Under the pieces are notes generated by a model that saw only the letters and a program-made list of their open reading frames with translations, made no database searches and was not told where the DNA came from. Below, piece after piece: positions 1 through 6,241 of a stretch of DNA of 43,870 bases. Position numbers and translations under genes: made by a program. The stretch lies in NCBI GenBank assembly GCA_022839105.1, contig JALHDH010000010.1, positions 1 to 43,870 on the forward strand. The letters run 5' to 3'. Origin of the DNA: a bacterium (GTDB taxonomy: Bacteria > Vulcanimicrobiota > Xenobia > Xenobiales > Xenobiaceae). The number at the start of each line of letters is the position of its first letter. The stretch's first letter is position 1.

Positions 1-665
1 CCGGTTTCACGGAGGTGCTCGAGCACGCCGGCGACCTGGTCGGCGGATTGCCCGACGGCACACCAGACCGAAGGCATGTCGGCCTGGTTGCACAGGGCGT
101 CCAGGGCCAGCGAGGTCTTCCCGGTCTGTCGATCCCCCAGGATCAGCTCGCGTTGGCCCCGACCCACCGGAACCAGGGCGTCGACCACCTTGATCCCCGT
201 CTGCAGAGGGGTTCGGACCGGAGAGCGAAAAGCCGGTCCGGGGGAATCCCGCTCGACGGGGCTGCGAGTCTGCGCCGCCGGGAGCGGGCCGCCGTCCAGG
301 GGGCGTCCCAGGGGATCGAGAACCCGTCCCAGGAGGCCCGGACCCGTCGGGACCTCCAGGATTCGCCCGCTGCGGCGGACTTCGCTGCCAGCCTCCAGGT
401 CCATCTCGTCGAGCAGGAGGACTCCCACCGAGTCGGGATCCAACCCGAAGACCAGGCCGCGGCCTCCTCCCGAGAAGAGGACCACCTCCTCCATGCAGAC
501 TTCGGGCAGGCCCTCCAGGACGGCGACTCCATGGCCGACGCTGCGGATTCGCCCCACCTCCCGTCGCCGGGTCGGATCCAGGGGAAGGGCGAGGGAGTCT
601 TCCAGGGCTCCCAAGGTCTGTTCCAGGGCTTCCCGGAGCCCGGCTTCAGGGGGAGGGGGGCACAT
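1..665 (-). CDS. atpA: N-type ATPase alpha subunit, N-terminal part (runs off window start)
   Basis: This is the non-catalytic nucleotide-binding subunit of the F1-like headpiece. About 221 codons are visible. They hold the N-terminal beta-barrel (residues about 38-105) and the start of the nucleotide-binding domain, with the Walker A motif GDRQTGKT near residue 180 preceded by the alpha-type sequence TGIKVVDALVPVGRGQ. The rest, and the expected gamma gene, lie beyond base 1. The ATG start at 665 overlaps the end of the b gene by 20 bases, which implies translational coupling. The N-terminus (MCPPPPEAG) is unlike the amphipathic N-terminus of ordinary alpha subunits. That fits N-type enzymes, where a separate delta subunit is missing. 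Family assignment is certain; N-type status rests on gene order. Confidence 0.95.
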   Translation of the reverse strand, partial: MCPPPPEAGLREALEQTLGALEDSLALPLDPTRRREVGRIRSVGHGVAVLEGLPEVCMEEVVLFSGGGRGLVFGLDPDSVGVLLLDEMDLEAGSEVRRSGRILEVPTGPGLLGRVLDPLGRPLDGGPLPAAQTRSPVERDSPGPAFRSPVRTPLQTGIKVVDALVPVGRGQRELILGDRQTGKTSLALDALCNQADMPSVWCAVGQSADQVAGVLEHLRET

Positions 666-1374
666 CTCTCTTCTCTTCCAGCACCTTGAGGATCCGTTCC
701 TCGAGCCTGTCCAGGTAGGAGTCCAGGGTCCACTCCACCTCCCAGCCTCCGGAGCGCACCCGGACCCCCGGAAGCGCCTCCTCGCGGGTCACGAACTCCA
801 GCCGGTCGGTTCCCAGGGCTCGGGCCAGGGCCTGGCGCCCCGCCTCTCCCAGGGGGCAGGAGGTGGCGATCCGGACGGGGGCCGAGGAGGGCAGGGGGGG
901 ATTTCCGGCCAGGCGCTCGGCCAGGCGCCGGGCCATCCGTTCCTCGAGATCCTGATCGGCCAGGTCCCGCAGGGCCCGGCGGCAGAGCGAGCCCAGCGCG
1001 CTGGCCAGACGGGGACGCAGGGCCCGCAGGGTGGCCTCCCGCTCCAGGGCTTCGGTCCGGAGCCACTCTTCGCGGCGGGAAGCCACCTCGGCCCGGGCCT
1101 CCTCCAGAAGGTGCCGGCGCTGCTCGGCCGCCTCGGCCTCGGCCTGGGAGCGCAGCAGGGAGCGGGTCTTCTCGAACTCTTCCTGCTCGGCGCGGGCCCG
1201 GGCCAGCAACTCCTCTGCCTGCCGGATTCCGGCCTCGGCCTCCTGGTGGCGCTGGACGAAGCGCCGCTCCCGTTCGTCCATCACCCGGAGCAGGGGCCTG
1301 AACAGGAGCCTTCGCAGGAGCACGACCAGGACCAGGAAGTTGAAGACCTGGGCCAGCAGGGTGAAGGCGTCCAC
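646..1374 (-). CDS. atpF: N-type ATPase subunit b (b/delta-like stator)
   Basis: Peripheral stator subunit of 242 residues with one N-terminal membrane helix (residues about 5-28, hydrophobic FNFLVLVVLL). A long charged coiled coil rich in Glu, Arg and Ala follows to about residue 130. The C-terminal domain (about 130-230) is longer than in a normal 160-residue b subunit. In N-type operons there is no separate delta gene, and the longer b subunit is thought to take over that docking role. No delta gene is seen here either. The start is GTG at 1374, three bases after the c stop codon, and the 3' end overlaps alpha by 20 bases. The b identity is clear; the delta-like role of the C-terminus is inference. 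Confidence 0.9.
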   Translation of the reverse strand: MDAFTLLAQVFNFLVLVVLLRRLLFRPLLRVMDERERRFVQRHQEAEAGIRQAEELLARARAEQEEFEKTRSLLRSQAEAEAAEQRRHLLEEARAEVASRREEWLRTEALEREATLRALRPRLASALGSLCRRALRDLADQDLEERMARRLAERLAGNPPLPSSAPVRIATSCPLGEAGRQALARALGTDRLEFVTREEALPGVRVRSGGWEVEWTLDSYLDRLEERILKVLEEKRDVPPSP

Positions 1375-1377
1375 CTT

Positions 1378-1662
1378 CTAGTCGCCTCCGGCACGGGTCA
1401 GGAAGGTCCAGAAGGGGTTGGCGAAGACCAGGACCAGGGCCACCACCAGGCAGTAGATGGCGATCGACTCGATCATGGCCAGCCCCACGAAGAGGGTCCG
1501 GGTCAGCGGGCCCGCTTCGTCGGGTTGCTGGGCAATCGCCTTGAGGGCTTCGGAGACGGCCCGGCCTTCGGCAAGCGACGTGGCGATCGAGCCGATGGCC
1601 ATGGTCAGCCCCGCGGCCAGGACCGAGGCGATGGCCAGGAGGGTCAGGTTGTCGGGATTCAC
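1378..1662 (-). CDS. atpE: N-type ATPase subunit c (rotor ring)
   Basis: Membrane hairpin of 94 residues that forms the ion-carrying rotor ring. The GTG start at 1662 lies in a GTGA overlap with the a-subunit stop, with GGGAGG just upstream. Helix 1 carries Glu32 where the sodium-type c subunit of Ilyobacter has Gln32. The polar loop is AQQP (residues 44-47). Helix 2 carries the ion-binding Glu65 followed by Ser66 and Tyr70 (IESIAIY), matching the full Na+ ligand set apart from position 32. Two membrane carboxylates per hairpin are typical of N-type rings as I know them. Published work on one such ring reported proton coupling, so ion specificity (Na+ or H+) cannot be settled from sequence. 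Confidence 0.93.
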   Translation of the reverse strand: MNPDNLTLLAIASVLAAGLTMAIGSIATSLAEGRAVSEALKAIAQQPDEAGPLTRTLFVGLAMIESIAIYCLVVALVLVFANPFWTFLTRAGGD

Positions 1663-2336
1663 GGCGGCCTCCCTTCGTGGGCGCGCAGGCCTGAGGCCAC
1701 GTAGACCGTGGCCAGGACGGCGAAGATATAGGCCTGCACCTGTCCGAGCAGCAGCTCGAAGACCTGCATGATCAGGGGGAAGAGGACAGGGACCAGCGAG
1801 AGCAGCAGCCCCGCGATCATCGCGCCGCTGGCCATGTTGCCGAAGAGCCGGATGGCCAGCGACAGGGTTCGGGTCAGTTCCCCCAGCACGTGGAAGGGGA
1901 ACATCAGCAGGTTGGGCTGGAAGTAGCCTCTCAGATACTTCAGGAGCCCCTGTCGGGCGATCCCGAAGACCGGAACGGCCACCAGGACGCAGCCGGCCAG
2001 GGCGGCCGTCGTCGAGAGCGAGCCGGTCGGGGCATGGAAGCCGGGAACCAGCGTCAGCAGGGAAGAGGTCGAGATGAAGAGGAAGAGGCCTCCCAGGAAG
2101 GGCAGATAGGGATCGGGATCGCATTCCAGGACGTCCCGGACCTGTCGACGCAGGACTCCGACCAGCGCTTCCAGGGCGCTCTGGAGACGGGAGGGCGAGT
2201 CGACCGAGAGCCTTCGGGTTCCCGCCCGAGCCAGAAGGGTGAGGACCAGCATCACCGCCCAGGTGTTCAGCAGGGTGGCGTTGAGCTGGACCGGTCCCCA
2301 ACGGGCCAGGACCGCGCCGTCAAGCTGGAACTCCAT
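1659..2336 (-). CDS. atpB: N-type ATPase subunit a (ion channel)
   Basis: Integral membrane stator subunit of 225 residues that forms the two ion half-channels against the c ring. The essential arginine is in LAIRLFGNM, within the helix that faces the ring, and the usual Gln/Tyr-containing last helices follow (QVQAYIFAVLATVY). About five to six hydrophobic segments are visible. The frame is open 15 codons further upstream, but the ATG at 2336 is chosen because GAGGAGG sits six bases before it and the protein then starts MEFQLDGAVL, like family members. A 45-base gap separates it from atpQ, where N-type operons normally carry atpR. The stop overlaps the c start. Confidence 0.94.
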   Translation of the reverse strand: MEFQLDGAVLARWGPVQLNATLLNTWAVMLVLTLLARAGTRRLSVDSPSRLQSALEALVGVLRRQVRDVLECDPDPYLPFLGGLFLFISTSSLLTLVPGFHAPTGSLSTTAALAGCVLVAVPVFGIARQGLLKYLRGYFQPNLLMFPFHVLGELTRTLSLAIRLFGNMASGAMIAGLLLSLVPVLFPLIMQVFELLLGQVQAYIFAVLATVYVASGLRAHEGRPP

Positions 2337-2381
2337 CAATCGCCTCCTCGGCCCGCCGTGGGCAGGAGGCCTCGCAGGCAC

Positions 2382-2690
2382 TCATTCATCCGGGGGTTCC
2401 TCCTCCAGGCCCCGACGCTCGCGTCCCAGCCAGGCCGCCGCATTCCAGCAGCCCAGGACCAGGCCCGCCATCATCAGGGTCAGCGTCCAGGAACGCTCCG
2501 AGAAGCCCTGGGCGTCCAGCCACTGCCCCAGCAGGGCCCCGGCCAGCAGGGGAGCGGCCACCGACCAGCCGACCATCCCCATGGCTCCAAGCCCGCGCCA
2601 GAAGGTGTCCGGACGCTTCCTGGAGAGGACCCGGCGGCGCACCTGGCGCCGGACCTGGTTGCGGAAGGCCTGGGGAGGGGGCCTCTTCAT
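2382..2690 (-). CDS. atpQ: N-type ATPase accessory membrane protein AtpQ (AtpI/ATPase_gene1-like)
   Basis: Small basic membrane protein of 102 residues. The first 35 residues are Arg-rich (VRRQVRRRVLSRKR). Two hydrophobic segments follow (about 37-57 and 70-90) with the glycine-rich pattern GALLGQWLD typical of AtpI/ATPase_gene1 proteins, which are thought to help c-ring assembly or Mg2+ supply. It lies in the AtpQ position between epsilon and a, coupled to epsilon by ATGA. In the standard N-type order atpDCQRBEFAG the next gene should be atpR, which is absent. Whether this protein substitutes for AtpR is unknown. Naming rests on position plus the membrane pattern. Confidence 0.8.
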   Translation of the reverse strand: MKRPPPQAFRNQVRRQVRRRVLSRKRPDTFWRGLGAMGMVGWSVAAPLLAGALLGQWLDAQGFSERSWTLTLMMAGLVLGCWNAAAWLGRERRGLEEEPPDE

Positions 2691-3052
2691 CGCAGCTCCG
2701 CCAGTCTCCGGAGGGTCCCCGCCTCCAGCATGGCCAGGGCCGAGCGGGCCTGGCGCTCGCGCTCGTCCAGGGCCAGGAAGCGTTCTTCCACGGCGCGCCG
2801 CAGGGCCTCCAGGGGAGCCTGTCGGACCGCATCCCGGACCATCAGCCAGACCTGGTCTCCCTGCTTGATCGCCAGACCCTCGTCTACGGCCAGGACCTCC
2901 TCGTCTACGCGGAGCAGTCCCGGCAGGAGGGCCGCCACGCAGTCCACGTGTCGGGGAAGCAGGGTGAAGAAGCCGTGGCTTCCGTGGGCGGTGATCCTGG
3001 CGGCTTCGCGTTCCAGGACCACTTCCAGGGGGGTCAGGACGCGGATCCTCAT
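2687..3052 (-). CDS. atpC: N-type ATPase epsilon subunit
   Basis: Central-stalk subunit of 121 residues with the beta-sandwich N-terminal domain (about 1-82: MRIRVLTPLEVVLE, HGSHGFFTLLPRHVD) and a charged helical C-terminus (about 85-121). In ordinary F-type enzymes the C-terminal hairpin regulates ATP hydrolysis. It is linked by ATGA overlaps to beta upstream and AtpQ downstream. The second codon position after beta is the hallmark of N-type operons, whereas ordinary atp operons also end beta-epsilon but do not continue into membrane subunits. Confidence 0.93.
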   Translation of the reverse strand: MRIRVLTPLEVVLEREAARITAHGSHGFFTLLPRHVDCVAALLPGLLRVDEEVLAVDEGLAIKQGDQVWLMVRDAVRQAPLEALRRAVEERFLALDERERQARSALAMLEAGTLRRLAELR

Positions 3053-4512
3053 GATGGGAAGGCCTCCTCCAGGCTCCCGATCATGCTCAGGGCTCCTTCG
3101 GGAAGTCCATCGGCCGCGCCTTGGAGGATCGCCTCACAGCCGTCCAGGGTCTCTTCCCGGGAGACCTTGCGCCCGGGCCGTCCCGTGAAGGGTTCGGTGC
3201 CGAAGAAGGGCTGGGTCAGGAATCTCTCCAGGCGTCGGGCGCGGTGCACGGTGGTCCGGTCCTCCTTGGAGAGTTCCTCCAGGCCCAGCATGGCGATCAG
3301 GTCCTTGAGGTCCTCGTAGGCTGCCAGGGTCCGCCTCACCTGGCGGGCCACCCGTTCATGACGGGGCCCGACTCCTTCGGCGCAAAGCCGGTTCGAGCCC
3401 GAGGCCAGGGGATCTACAGCCGGGTACAGACCTTGTGCGGCCTTCTTCCGGCTCAGCACCAGGCTGGAGGAGAGGTGCCCGAAGATGTGGACGGCGGCCG
3501 GATCGGTGAGGTCGTCGGCCGGGACGTAGACCGCCTGGACCGAGGTGATCGATCCTCCTGAAGTGCTGGCGATCCGTTCCTGGAGTTCGGCCAGATCGCT
3601 GGCCAGGGTGGACTGGTAGCCCATCTCGGAAGGGATCCTGCCCATCACCCCGGCCACCTCGGTCCCGGCCTGGACGAAACGGAAGATGTTGTCGATGAGC
3701 AGGAGCACGTCCTCATTGCCGCCGTCCCGAAAGGACTCGGCCAGGGTCAGGGCGGCCAGGCCGACGCGGAAGCGGGCCCCGGGTGGTTCGTTCATCTGGC
3801 CCAGGACCAGGGCCGTGCGCGCCAGGATCCCCGATTCGCGCAGGCTGCGGAGGAGCTCCTCGGCTTCCCGGCAGCGCTCGCCGATTCCGCAGAAGAGGCT
3901 GACGCCTCCGTGCATGGTGGCCACGTTGTGGATCAGCTCCATGACCAGGACGGTCTTGCCCACCCCGGCTCCCCCGAAGAGGCCGGCCTTGCCCCCCCGC
4001 TCCAGCGGGGCCAGCAGATCGATGGCCTTGATGCCCGTCTCCAGCAGGCCTCGGGTCGGGGTGCGGCGGGCCAGGGCGGGCGCCGGAGAACGCAGGGGCC
4101 TGCTTTGGCGGGCCTTGACGGGGCCCGATCCGTCCACGGGCCGCCCCAGCAGATCCACGGCCCGGCCCAGAAGCTCGGGGCCGACCGGAATCTCGAGAGG
4201 ACGACCTCGGTCCCGGATCCTCAGGCCCCGCCACATCCCCCGGGTCGGAGCCAGGGCGATGGTTCGGACGGTGTGCGGGTCGAGGTGGCTGTGCACCTCC
4301 AGGGGAACCTCGGGGCCCTCCAGGGGATCCAGGCGCCGGAAGAGCGGCGGGAGCGGGCCGGGGAACCGGACATCCACGACGCTGCCGTGGATGGCGACGA
4401 CGGCTCCGGTTTCGTCTGGCTCTTCGCAGGTCGGGCACGACCCCTCCGGGCTCCCTCCGGTGGAGTGGAGCCGGGCCGGAGAGATCGGGCGGACCTGGTC
4501 GGCAGAGGACAC
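3049..4512 (-). CDS. atpD: N-type ATPase beta subunit (catalytic)
   Basis: Catalytic subunit of the F1-like head, 487 residues. It shows the Walker A motif GGAGVGKT, the catalytic GIGERCREAEEL segment with the conserved Glu-Arg, and the DNIFRFVQAGTEVAGVMGRI block that ends in the Walker B/DELSEED-type region. The frame is open further upstream, but GTG at 4512 is chosen because GGAGG lies seven bases before it and the N-terminal barrel (GAVVAIHGSVVDVRF) then begins near residue 30. It is the first gene of the ATPase operon and is separated from the membrane-protein gene upstream by only 64 bases, so it may be co-transcribed with the kinase unit. No frameshift or missing catalytic residue is seen. 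Confidence 0.96.
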   Translation of the reverse strand: MSSADQVRPISPARLHSTGGSPEGSCPTCEEPDETGAVVAIHGSVVDVRFPGPLPPLFRRLDPLEGPEVPLEVHSHLDPHTVRTIALAPTRGMWRGLRIRDRGRPLEIPVGPELLGRAVDLLGRPVDGSGPVKARQSRPLRSPAPALARRTPTRGLLETGIKAIDLLAPLERGGKAGLFGGAGVGKTVLVMELIHNVATMHGGVSLFCGIGERCREAEELLRSLRESGILARTALVLGQMNEPPGARFRVGLAALTLAESFRDGGNEDVLLLIDNIFRFVQAGTEVAGVMGRIPSEMGYQSTLASDLAELQERIASTSGGSITSVQAVYVPADDLTDPAAVHIFGHLSSSLVLSRKKAAQGLYPAVDPLASGSNRLCAEGVGPRHERVARQVRRTLAAYEDLKDLIAMLGLEELSKEDRTTVHRARRLERFLTQPFFGTEPFTGRPGRKVSREETLDGCEAILQGAADGLPEGALSMIGSLEEAFPS

Positions 4513-4526
4513 GGCGGGCCTCCGTC

Positions 4527-4570
4527 TCCAGGCTAGCGCTGGAAGGAGGGGCGGGGAATGACCCGGGTCA
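4527..4570. promoter_or_regulatory. Two palindromes in the leader of the ATPase operon
   Basis: In the 64 bases between the small membrane-protein gene and atpD there is a perfect 12-base palindrome TGACCCGGGTCA (4559-4570) and a short inverted repeat TCCAG/CTGGA (4527-4543). They could be an operator, an attenuator or a weak terminator. No clear -10/-35 pair is seen. Chance palindromes of this size are common in GC-rich DNA. Confidence 0.3.
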
Positions 4571-4576
4571 GGGGGG

Positions 4577-4936
4577 TCAGAACGGCAGACGATCGAGCAG
4601 CAGGTAGAAGGCGGCCCCCAGGGCACCTGCCAGGGTGACCGCGCGTGCGTATCTCAAGAGCGCCTGCGCCGTGGGTTCGAGTTCGTCGGCGGAGCCGATT
4701 CGGCTGGCAGGGCGCATGTGCTGCTGACAGATGGTCAGGCTGGCGCCCAGGGCCAGGATCACTGCGGCCAGGGCGACCATGCGCTCGGGTCCGCCCTCGG
4801 GGTGGCTGAAGAGGGCCACCAGGGCGAAGCAGAGCAGACCCGCGCTCAGGCCGGCCAGGCCCTCGGCCCGGCGTCGGCGCCGACGGGCATGTTGGACCTG
4901 CTGGGGAGGGACCCATCGCTCCGGCCCCCGGCTCAT
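4577..4936 (-). CDS. Small membrane protein coupled to the histidine kinase
   Basis: I do not recognise the family. The protein has 119 residues. A basic stretch (five Arg in a row near residue 20) precedes two close hydrophobic segments (about 28-45 and 52-70). A cytoplasmic or periplasmic loop with a Cys/Gln/His cluster (ICQQHMRP) follows, and a third hydrophobic segment lies near the C-terminus (about 98-115). The ATG at 4936 sits in an ATGA overlap with the kinase stop. The frame is open far upstream inside the kinase gene, but that part is only a shadow. Its placement between a sensor kinase and the ATPase operon suggests a membrane accessory of one or the other. Function unknown. Confidence 0.75.
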   Translation of the reverse strand: MSRGPERWVPPQQVQHARRRRRRAEGLAGLSAGLLCFALVALFSHPEGGPERMVALAAVILALGASLTICQQHMRPASRIGSADELEPTAQALLRYARAVTLAGALGAAFYLLLDRLPF

Positions 4937-6105
4937 CGGGGTGGGGAACTCCGGTTCCCGGGAGAGGCCGAAGGCTGGAAGGGGAGCCAGAGCCGGAAGG
5001 TGGTCCCCTCCTCGGGGGTGCTCTGGAAGTCCACCCGGCCGGAAAGGTAGTTCTCGGCCAGAAGCTTCATGCTGTAGGTCCCCAGCCCTCGATTCCGCCC
5101 TTTGGTCGAAAAGGAACGTTGGAAGACCTGGAGTTGCAGGTTGCGAGGGATCGAGCCGGCGTTGTGGACCAGGAACTCGACCCCCGATTCGCGCTCGCGC
5201 AGGCTCAAGTGCACGGTGGCGCCCTTGGGGCTGGCCTCCAGGGCATTCTTGACCATGTTCGAGAGCACCCGATTCAAGAGCAGATGGTCGGTGTAGACCG
5301 GAGGGAGGGCCGGGCCGGGTTCGATTTCCAGGGAGATCCCCTCGGCCAGGGGCGAGGTGCGATAGTCCGAGGCGACCTGGTGCAGGGCCTGCTCGGGGTC
5401 CACGGGCGCCAGGACGGGCCGGAGATCTCCCTGCTCGGCCGAGAGCAGGTCCCGTTGGGTCTGGATCTCCTCGACCAGGCGTTGGGCGGCCTGCAGGATC
5501 CTCTCCAACCCGCGACCCGCCCGTTCGGGGTCCAGCGAGCTCAGCAGGCTGGCGTAGCCGCTGACGACCCAGGCCGTGTTCATCAGGTCGTGAAAGAAGA
5601 TCCGCTCCAGGGCCTGGCGTCGCTTCTGATGGCTGACATCCAAAAGGGAGAGGATGGTGTAGCGGGCACCATGGACGTCCAGGGGGGAAGCCGTCACCTC
5701 CATCTCGGTGGCTCGGAGCACCTCGCCGACCCGGAAGGTGAGCCGGCACTCGCGTCGGCAGCGTTCCCCCTTCTGGGCCTGCAGGATCGCCTGGCAGGCC
5801 CCGCATTCCCGGCAGTGCTCGCTGGTTCCGCAGCCGGCCGGCATCTGGAACGAATACACGCAGCCCAGGGCCTCGCCGGGTCGCATGCCGGGAGCCGGGG
5901 CCAGGCCCAGTTCGCGGAACATCTCCTCCAGGGCCTGGTTGGCGGCCACCATCTGCCGATTCTCGTCCAGGACCATCATGGGGGTGGGCGCGCAGTCCAG
6001 GATGTCCCAGGAGACGAGGGCCTGGCCCAGGTTCCGGGCCTTGCGGGCGATTTCCTCGGCCTGGGTGCGGTCGGGGTTGGCGAAAAGGGTTTCTTGCTCC
6101 GTCAT
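4933..6105 (-). CDS. Sensor histidine kinase with Cys-rich PAS domain
   Basis: Soluble sensor kinase of 390 residues with no membrane segment. Residues about 30-160 form a PAS domain that carries a cysteine cluster: Cys82, Cys92, Cys98, Cys101, Cys104, Cys116 and Cys120, including CGTSEHCRECGAC. The phospho-acceptor is His172 in FFHDLMN, and the ATP-binding domain follows with the N-box NRVLSNMVKNALEA and a GLGTYSMKLL G-box. The cysteine pattern suggests a metal, iron-sulfur or redox sensor, but the ligand is unknown. No response regulator lies in the window. It overlaps the small membrane protein by ATGA and precedes the ATPase operon, so control of ion pumping is possible. AAGGAAG lies before the ATG. 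Confidence 0.9.
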   Translation of the reverse strand: MTEQETLFANPDRTQAEEIARKARNLGQALVSWDILDCAPTPMMVLDENRQMVAANQALEEMFRELGLAPAPGMRPGEALGCVYSFQMPAGCGTSEHCRECGACQAILQAQKGERCRRECRLTFRVGEVLRATEMEVTASPLDVHGARYTILSLLDVSHQKRRQALERIFFHDLMNTAWVVSGYASLLSSLDPERAGRGLERILQAAQRLVEEIQTQRDLLSAEQGDLRPVLAPVDPEQALHQVASDYRTSPLAEGISLEIEPGPALPPVYTDHLLLNRVLSNMVKNALEASPKGATVHLSLRERESGVEFLVHNAGSIPRNLQLQVFQRSFSTKGRNRGLGTYSMKLLAENYLSGRVDFQSTPEEGTTFRLWLPFQPSASPGNRSSPPR

Positions 6106-6241
6106 GGTCTTCCTTGCCGGGCCTTCCGGATGAACTACGCGCGGAGGAGGAGGTCAGGACCGGAATCGTGGCGCAGTCCGGGCCGGTCGGTCTTCCCGTC
6201 CGCCCGGAGGGCACGGCGGGCGCGTCCCGGCGGGATTCCGC

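Noticed and set aside
4937..6214. Extension of the small membrane-protein frame over the kinase gene
   Set aside because: The same strand carries the kinase with complete motifs in another frame. The extension lacks any domain.
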